64,000 nt of DNA from Candidatus Villigracilis vicinus (GTDB lineage Bacteria; Chloroflexota; Anaerolineae; Anaerolineales; Villigracilaceae). The stretch is from positions 248,001-312,000 of the forward strand of contig JADKIL010000021.1 in NCBI GenBank assembly GCA_016721315.1. Direction: 5' to 3'. Below the pieces are notes generated by a model that saw only the letters and a list, made by a program, of their open reading frames with translations, was not told where the DNA came from and searched no databases. Positions 60,778-64,000 of this stretch are shown in pieces. The translations under genes and the position numbers were made by a program. Within the stretch, counting starts at the first letter, position 1, and the number at the start of each line of letters is the position of its first letter.

Positions 60778-62940
60778 ATGGCACAACCTCCCTTTCCCAT
60801 TTCATCCGACGACATGAACCCGCGCCTGCTGGAGGCGCTTGCCAGCCTTAACCAGATCAGCACCGCCATCAATCAGATCGGCATCAGCGAAGATCAATCT
60901 TCCAGCCTGCAATTGATCGTGGAAAGTGCCATCCGTGTCGTGCCGGGATTTTCCGCTTCCATTTATACCTACGACCCGCTCACAAATTCGCTAGACGCCC
61001 AAACACGCGTCGTTGCCTACGCCGAGGGATACGAATCCCAGAACATCAACCCCAGCGAGGATATACCGCGCTCGAACGGCTTCGGCATCCGCTCCATTCA
61101 ACGCAAGCGACGCACTTTCTCATACGAAGAAACAGACCTGCAGATCCATCCATACCAAAAAAAGCTGGGGGTCAAAGCTGTGGCAGCCTTCCCGCTGACC
61201 ATTGCAGATGATGTTTTGGGTGTGTTGTACATCTACCTTTACGAAGACAGAAAACTCTCCCAATTCGAAGAATTGATGCTGCACAACTTCGTCAACCAGG
61301 CGGCAATGGCGATCTTCCATGCCCGTCACCTGACGGGTATCAAACAAAACCTGGCACAAAAAGAAAACGAGCTGACCCGTCTGCGCCGCGCAGGCATGTT
61401 GATCTCCTCAAGGCAAAAACTTGAAGAAACGCTCGAGTCGATCCTGGAACTTGCGCTCGAGCTGACCAACGCACAATATGGCATCTTTCGCCTGCTGGAC
61501 AAAAGCGGCGAATCGCTGGTCACACGCGCAGTTAGCTCGGTGCAGTTGGAACGTCCACTTGTGGAAAAGCTGCCCATCGACGGCAAAAGCGTAATGGCAC
61601 ATGTAGCACGGACCCGTCAGCCTTTGCTCATCCGTGACTTGCGCGAGAAACAATGGGCAGAGGTGTACTACCCGCTCGACTCAACCCTCGAAATGCGTTC
61701 CGAATTATGCGTGCCACTGATCAACGCCAGCGGACGACTTGAAGGCGTACTTAACCTTGAAAGCCCGAGAATTGGCGGCTTCAGCGAAGACGACAGTCAC
61801 ATGCTGCAATCACTCGCAACCTACGCCGTGACCGCCATTCAGGAAGTGCGCCTGCTCGATGCCTTGCAAGAAGCTGCTCAACTACTGATCTCACAGCCCA
61901 GTAACATCGTGCTGGATCACCTCTGTGCAATGGCAAACGACCTACTTAACACCGCTTCCAGCGCCATCTGGCTAAAAAACGAAACTGGGATCATGGAGTT
62001 AATTGCCTCAAACGGCACAGAAACCTCCAAGGAAGTTCCCATAAGTTCAAAAGATTCCAATGTCTTGCTCATCCCGCTGCTGAGCGGAGAAGAAGACACA
62101 GCCTTGGGAACCTTCGGGGCGTTCCACCCAGCAGCGGGCGAAGTCCGAAGCGATACGTCTGAATGGGACAAAAAGGTATTGGCATGTCTCGCCAATTATG
62201 CCGTGCTCGCCGTCCAAAACGAATCAAGACAACAAGCTTTGCGTTCCTCGCAGGAACAGCACCTCATCGCCGAGACCTTTGCCGCAGTCGGAGATATCTC
62301 TGCGAACCTGCTGCACAACATGAACAACAAGGTCGGTGTGATCCCCGTCCGTGTGCAGGGCATTCAGGATAAATACGAAAAACTTTTACGAGAAGATGCC
62401 TACCTTGCCAAAAGCCTGAGCGAGATCGAACGCAGCGCCGGGGCGGCGATGCAGATCGTGCAGGAAAATCTTTCACACCTGCGCCCGCTTCGCATGGAAC
62501 GCATCCAAGTGGCACCGCGCGTGATGGACGCCGTACGTGCCGTGGCAGCGCCTGCTGATATTCAGATCGAAGTGAGCGGGCTCGAACAACTGCCGATGGT
62601 ACATGCCAGCGGACAAAGCCTTTCGTTCGTGTTTCGCAATCTCATCGAAAACGCCATCGACGCCATGCAAGGCAAAGGCAAGATCACGATTAACGGAAAA
62701 CAAAATTTGCATTGGGTCGAGATCGAGGTGAGCGACACCGGACGTGGCATCCCTTCCGAATTACACGAACAGATCTTTGAACTGGAGCATTCCAGCCGCA
62801 CCCACCCCGGCAAGATGGGCTTTGGCTTGTGGTGGGTTAAGACCCTGATGACCCGCCTCGGCGGCAGTGTCACCGTCGACAGCGACGGCGCACACGGCAC
62901 AACTTTCCATTTACGTTTCCCCATTGCGGAGCAAGCATGA
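60778..62940 (+). CDS. GAF-domain sensor histidine kinase (soluble)
   Basis: The 720-residue protein has no membrane helix. Two or three GAF domains are predicted: about 25-190 (VVAYAEGYES, VLGVLYIYLYED), 215-370 (ARTRQPLLIRDLREK, SELCVPLINASGRLEGVLNLES) and a weaker one near 375-490. The kinase core follows: an H-box of the form LLHNMNNKVG near 523 (His in HxMNN in place of HELRTP), N-box NLIENAIDAM, G1 DTGRGIP and G2 GKMGFGLWW. It overlaps the next gene by 4 bases and must phosphorylate it. An alternative TTG start lies 15 bases upstream. Confidence 0.88.
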   Translation: MAQPPFPISSDDMNPRLLEALASLNQISTAINQIGISEDQSSSLQLIVESAIRVVPGFSASIYTYDPLTNSLDAQTRVVAYAEGYESQNINPSEDIPRSNGFGIRSIQRKRRTFSYEETDLQIHPYQKKLGVKAVAAFPLTIADDVLGVLYIYLYEDRKLSQFEELMLHNFVNQAAMAIFHARHLTGIKQNLAQKENELTRLRRAGMLISSRQKLEETLESILELALELTNAQYGIFRLLDKSGESLVTRAVSSVQLERPLVEKLPIDGKSVMAHVARTRQPLLIRDLREKQWAEVYYPLDSTLEMRSELCVPLINASGRLEGVLNLESPRIGGFSEDDSHMLQSLATYAVTAIQEVRLLDALQEAAQLLISQPSNIVLDHLCAMANDLLNTASSAIWLKNETGIMELIASNGTETSKEVPISSKDSNVLLIPLLSGEEDTALGTFGAFHPAAGEVRSDTSEWDKKVLACLANYAVLAVQNESRQQALRSSQEQHLIAETFAAVGDISANLLHNMNNKVGVIPVRVQGIQDKYEKLLREDAYLAKSLSEIERSAGAAMQIVQENLSHLRPLRMERIQVAPRVMDAVRAVAAPADIQIEVSGLEQLPMVHASGQSLSFVFRNLIENAIDAMQGKGKITINGKQNLHWVEIEVSDTGRGIPSELHEQIFELEHSSRTHPGKMGFGLWWVKTLMTRLGGSVTVDSDGAHGTTFHLRFPIAEQA

Positions 62941-63962
62941 ACCTGCGCGCCTTAATTGTTGACGACGATTCTTCCTGGCAGGGCATCCTCAGCGAGCTGC
63001 TCATCGATAACGGTTTTGACGTCGATACCGCCAGCAGTGTAGACGAAGCCAACGCCGCACTTAAGGCAAACTCACACCGACTCGCCGTTGTGGATCTCTC
63101 CCTCTCCGCCAGCGACCATCATAACCAGGATGGCTTGCGTGTGCTCGATGCCATCCGTCACCTCGACCCGAATTGTCGTGCCATTTTACTGACCGGCTTC
63201 GCCACAGTTGAGATCGCCGTCAAAGCGCTGACGGACTACAACGCCTTCACGTTTCTGCGCAAGGAAAGTTTCAAACGCAGTGAATTCAAAGAAGTGATTC
63301 AACGGATCCTTGTCACCGCCCCCAAAACAGACGAAGCCAACGCTTCGCCGCTTAATCTGAAACCTGATCCAGTTACTCCAGCCGCCCCCACTCCGAAAGC
63401 TCTCGTCGTGGACGATGATGCCGGGTGGCGCAGCATCCTCGAAGACCTGCTCAGCGATTCAGACTTTCAGCCAGTTGCCTCGGCAAGTTTTGGTGAAGCA
63501 TTGGGCTTGCTGCGCAAGGATAAATTCTCACTCGCCGTAGTCGACCTCTCATTGCGTGACGGTCAAAACCTGGATGGTGTGCAGCTTCTCAAGATCACTC
63601 AGGGTCATCACATTCCCACCATCGTCGTCAGCGGACTCTCCGAGCCGGAAGAAATTCAGCGTATTTATGCTGAACATTCCATCTCCACCTACATCGAAAA
63701 ACAAGCCTTTGACCGCGGCGCCTTTAAACGCATCCTTGCTGAAACCAAACGATCCAGCCAGACCCCCGACGAGTTAAGTATGCTCACCGACCGCGAGCGC
63801 GAAGTATTGGAATTACTTGCCCAAGGATTAACCAACAAAGAGATCGCCGAGAAATTGGTCATCACCACCAACACGGTCAAACGTCATCTTAAAGCTATCT
63901 TTGAAAAACTGGACGTCCACACGCGGGCAGCTGCCACGGCAATCGCAACGCGCGGAAAATAA
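62937..63962 (+). CDS. Response regulator with two receiver domains and LuxR-type HTH
   Basis: The 341-residue protein has a first receiver in 1-125 (DDD near 9-11; VVDLSLSASDHH with the phosphoacceptor Asp; FLRKESF). A second receiver follows in 150-270 (VVDDDAGW, VVDLSLRDGQ, YIEKQAF). A LuxR HTH closes it at 278-335 (LTDREREVLELLAQG, ITTNTVKRHLKAIFEKL). It is paired with the GAF kinase by an ATGA overlap. Two receivers on one regulator suggest two inputs or phosphotransfer between them. The targets are unknown. Confidence 0.92.
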   Translation: MNLRALIVDDDSSWQGILSELLIDNGFDVDTASSVDEANAALKANSHRLAVVDLSLSASDHHNQDGLRVLDAIRHLDPNCRAILLTGFATVEIAVKALTDYNAFTFLRKESFKRSEFKEVIQRILVTAPKTDEANASPLNLKPDPVTPAAPTPKALVVDDDAGWRSILEDLLSDSDFQPVASASFGEALGLLRKDKFSLAVVDLSLRDGQNLDGVQLLKITQGHHIPTIVVSGLSEPEEIQRIYAEHSISTYIEKQAFDRGAFKRILAETKRSSQTPDELSMLTDREREVLELLAQGLTNKEIAEKLVITTNTVKRHLKAIFEKLDVHTRAAATAIATRGK

Positions 63963-64000
63963 AACCGTTATCTGCAAAGCCCGCCTTGAGATGTCAGGAA

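Noticed and set aside
1..64000. tRNA, rRNA, CRISPR arrays, prophage and insertion sequences
   Set aside because: I looked in all gaps: they are short, with no cloverleaf, direct-repeat array, transposase or integrase.

Overview
The window reads as a chromosomal segment from a Chloroflexota bacterium, most likely class Anaerolineae. This is inferred from gene content: a Tad-type pilus locus with CpaB and a receiver-fused CpaE, many GT-C membrane glycosyltransferases, Thr/Pro-linker lipoproteins, LysX-type lysine genes with a Lrp-domain homocitrate synthase, MoeA fused to a binding-protein domain, and many free-standing receivers. Coding density is high and base composition intermediate. I see no rRNA, tRNA, CRISPR array, phage or insertion sequence.

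Layout. 1-9.7 kb (minus strand): the end of a Tad pilus locus (cpaE partial, cpaB), a soluble DegS/DegU-like kinase-regulator pair, three membrane glycosyltransferases, a GNAT acetyltransferase and a DMT exporter. 9.9-16 kb (plus): DUF2200, a PlsC-like acyltransferase, an MFS carrier, DUF1905, a GIY-YIG protein, an HSL-family esterase and a frameshifted radical SAM/SPASM gene. 16-23.8 kb: a frameshifted glycosyltransferase, aspartate ammonia-lyase, arylamine N-acetyltransferase, a MoxR / nucleotidyltransferase / VWA gene set, and a kelch-repeat lipoprotein. 23.8-32.6 kb: VIT transporter, beta-lactamase-like lipoprotein, three single receivers, cytochrome c lipoprotein, frameshifted glycerophosphodiesterase, DUF1684, nitroreductase, acetylpolyamine amidohydrolase and an SH3-like lipoprotein. 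32.6-40.3 kb: receiver plus MoeA-PBP fusion, class III aminotransferase, then guaB divergent from purB-purA. 40.4-44.5 kb: assorted small genes, including an orphan BrnT-like toxin. 44.6-49.7 kb (minus): alpha-aminoadipate lysine genes (homocitrate synthase, homoaconitase large and small subunits, homoisocitrate dehydrogenase, LysX). 50.4-59.9 kb (plus): a nitrogen-assimilation block, gltB, an ArsB/NhaD-type transporter, amt and glnA. 60-64 kb: LysE-type exporter and a GAF kinase with a two-receiver LuxR regulator.

The strongest new signal is in the nitrogen block. An 18-bp partly palindromic sequence, WACCCRTNYGGGKARTAG, lies 64-71 bases (from its end) upstream of gltB, the ArsB/NhaD-type transporter gene and glnA. 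It looks like the operator of a nitrogen regulon whose regulator I cannot identify here, and it ties the unexplained transporter to ammonium assimilation. Next to it, between the divergent homocitrate synthase and gltB genes, lies a strong minus-strand promoter followed by about 215 bases and an intrinsic terminator: a candidate attenuator or small RNA facing the lysine genes. Both flanking genes consume 2-oxoglutarate.

Three genes are broken by single-base frameshifts, two of them in or next to short homopolymers; these may be assembly errors rather than true decay. Several genes appear to be transcribed as leaderless mRNAs, with a -10 hexamer 6-7 bases before the ATG.
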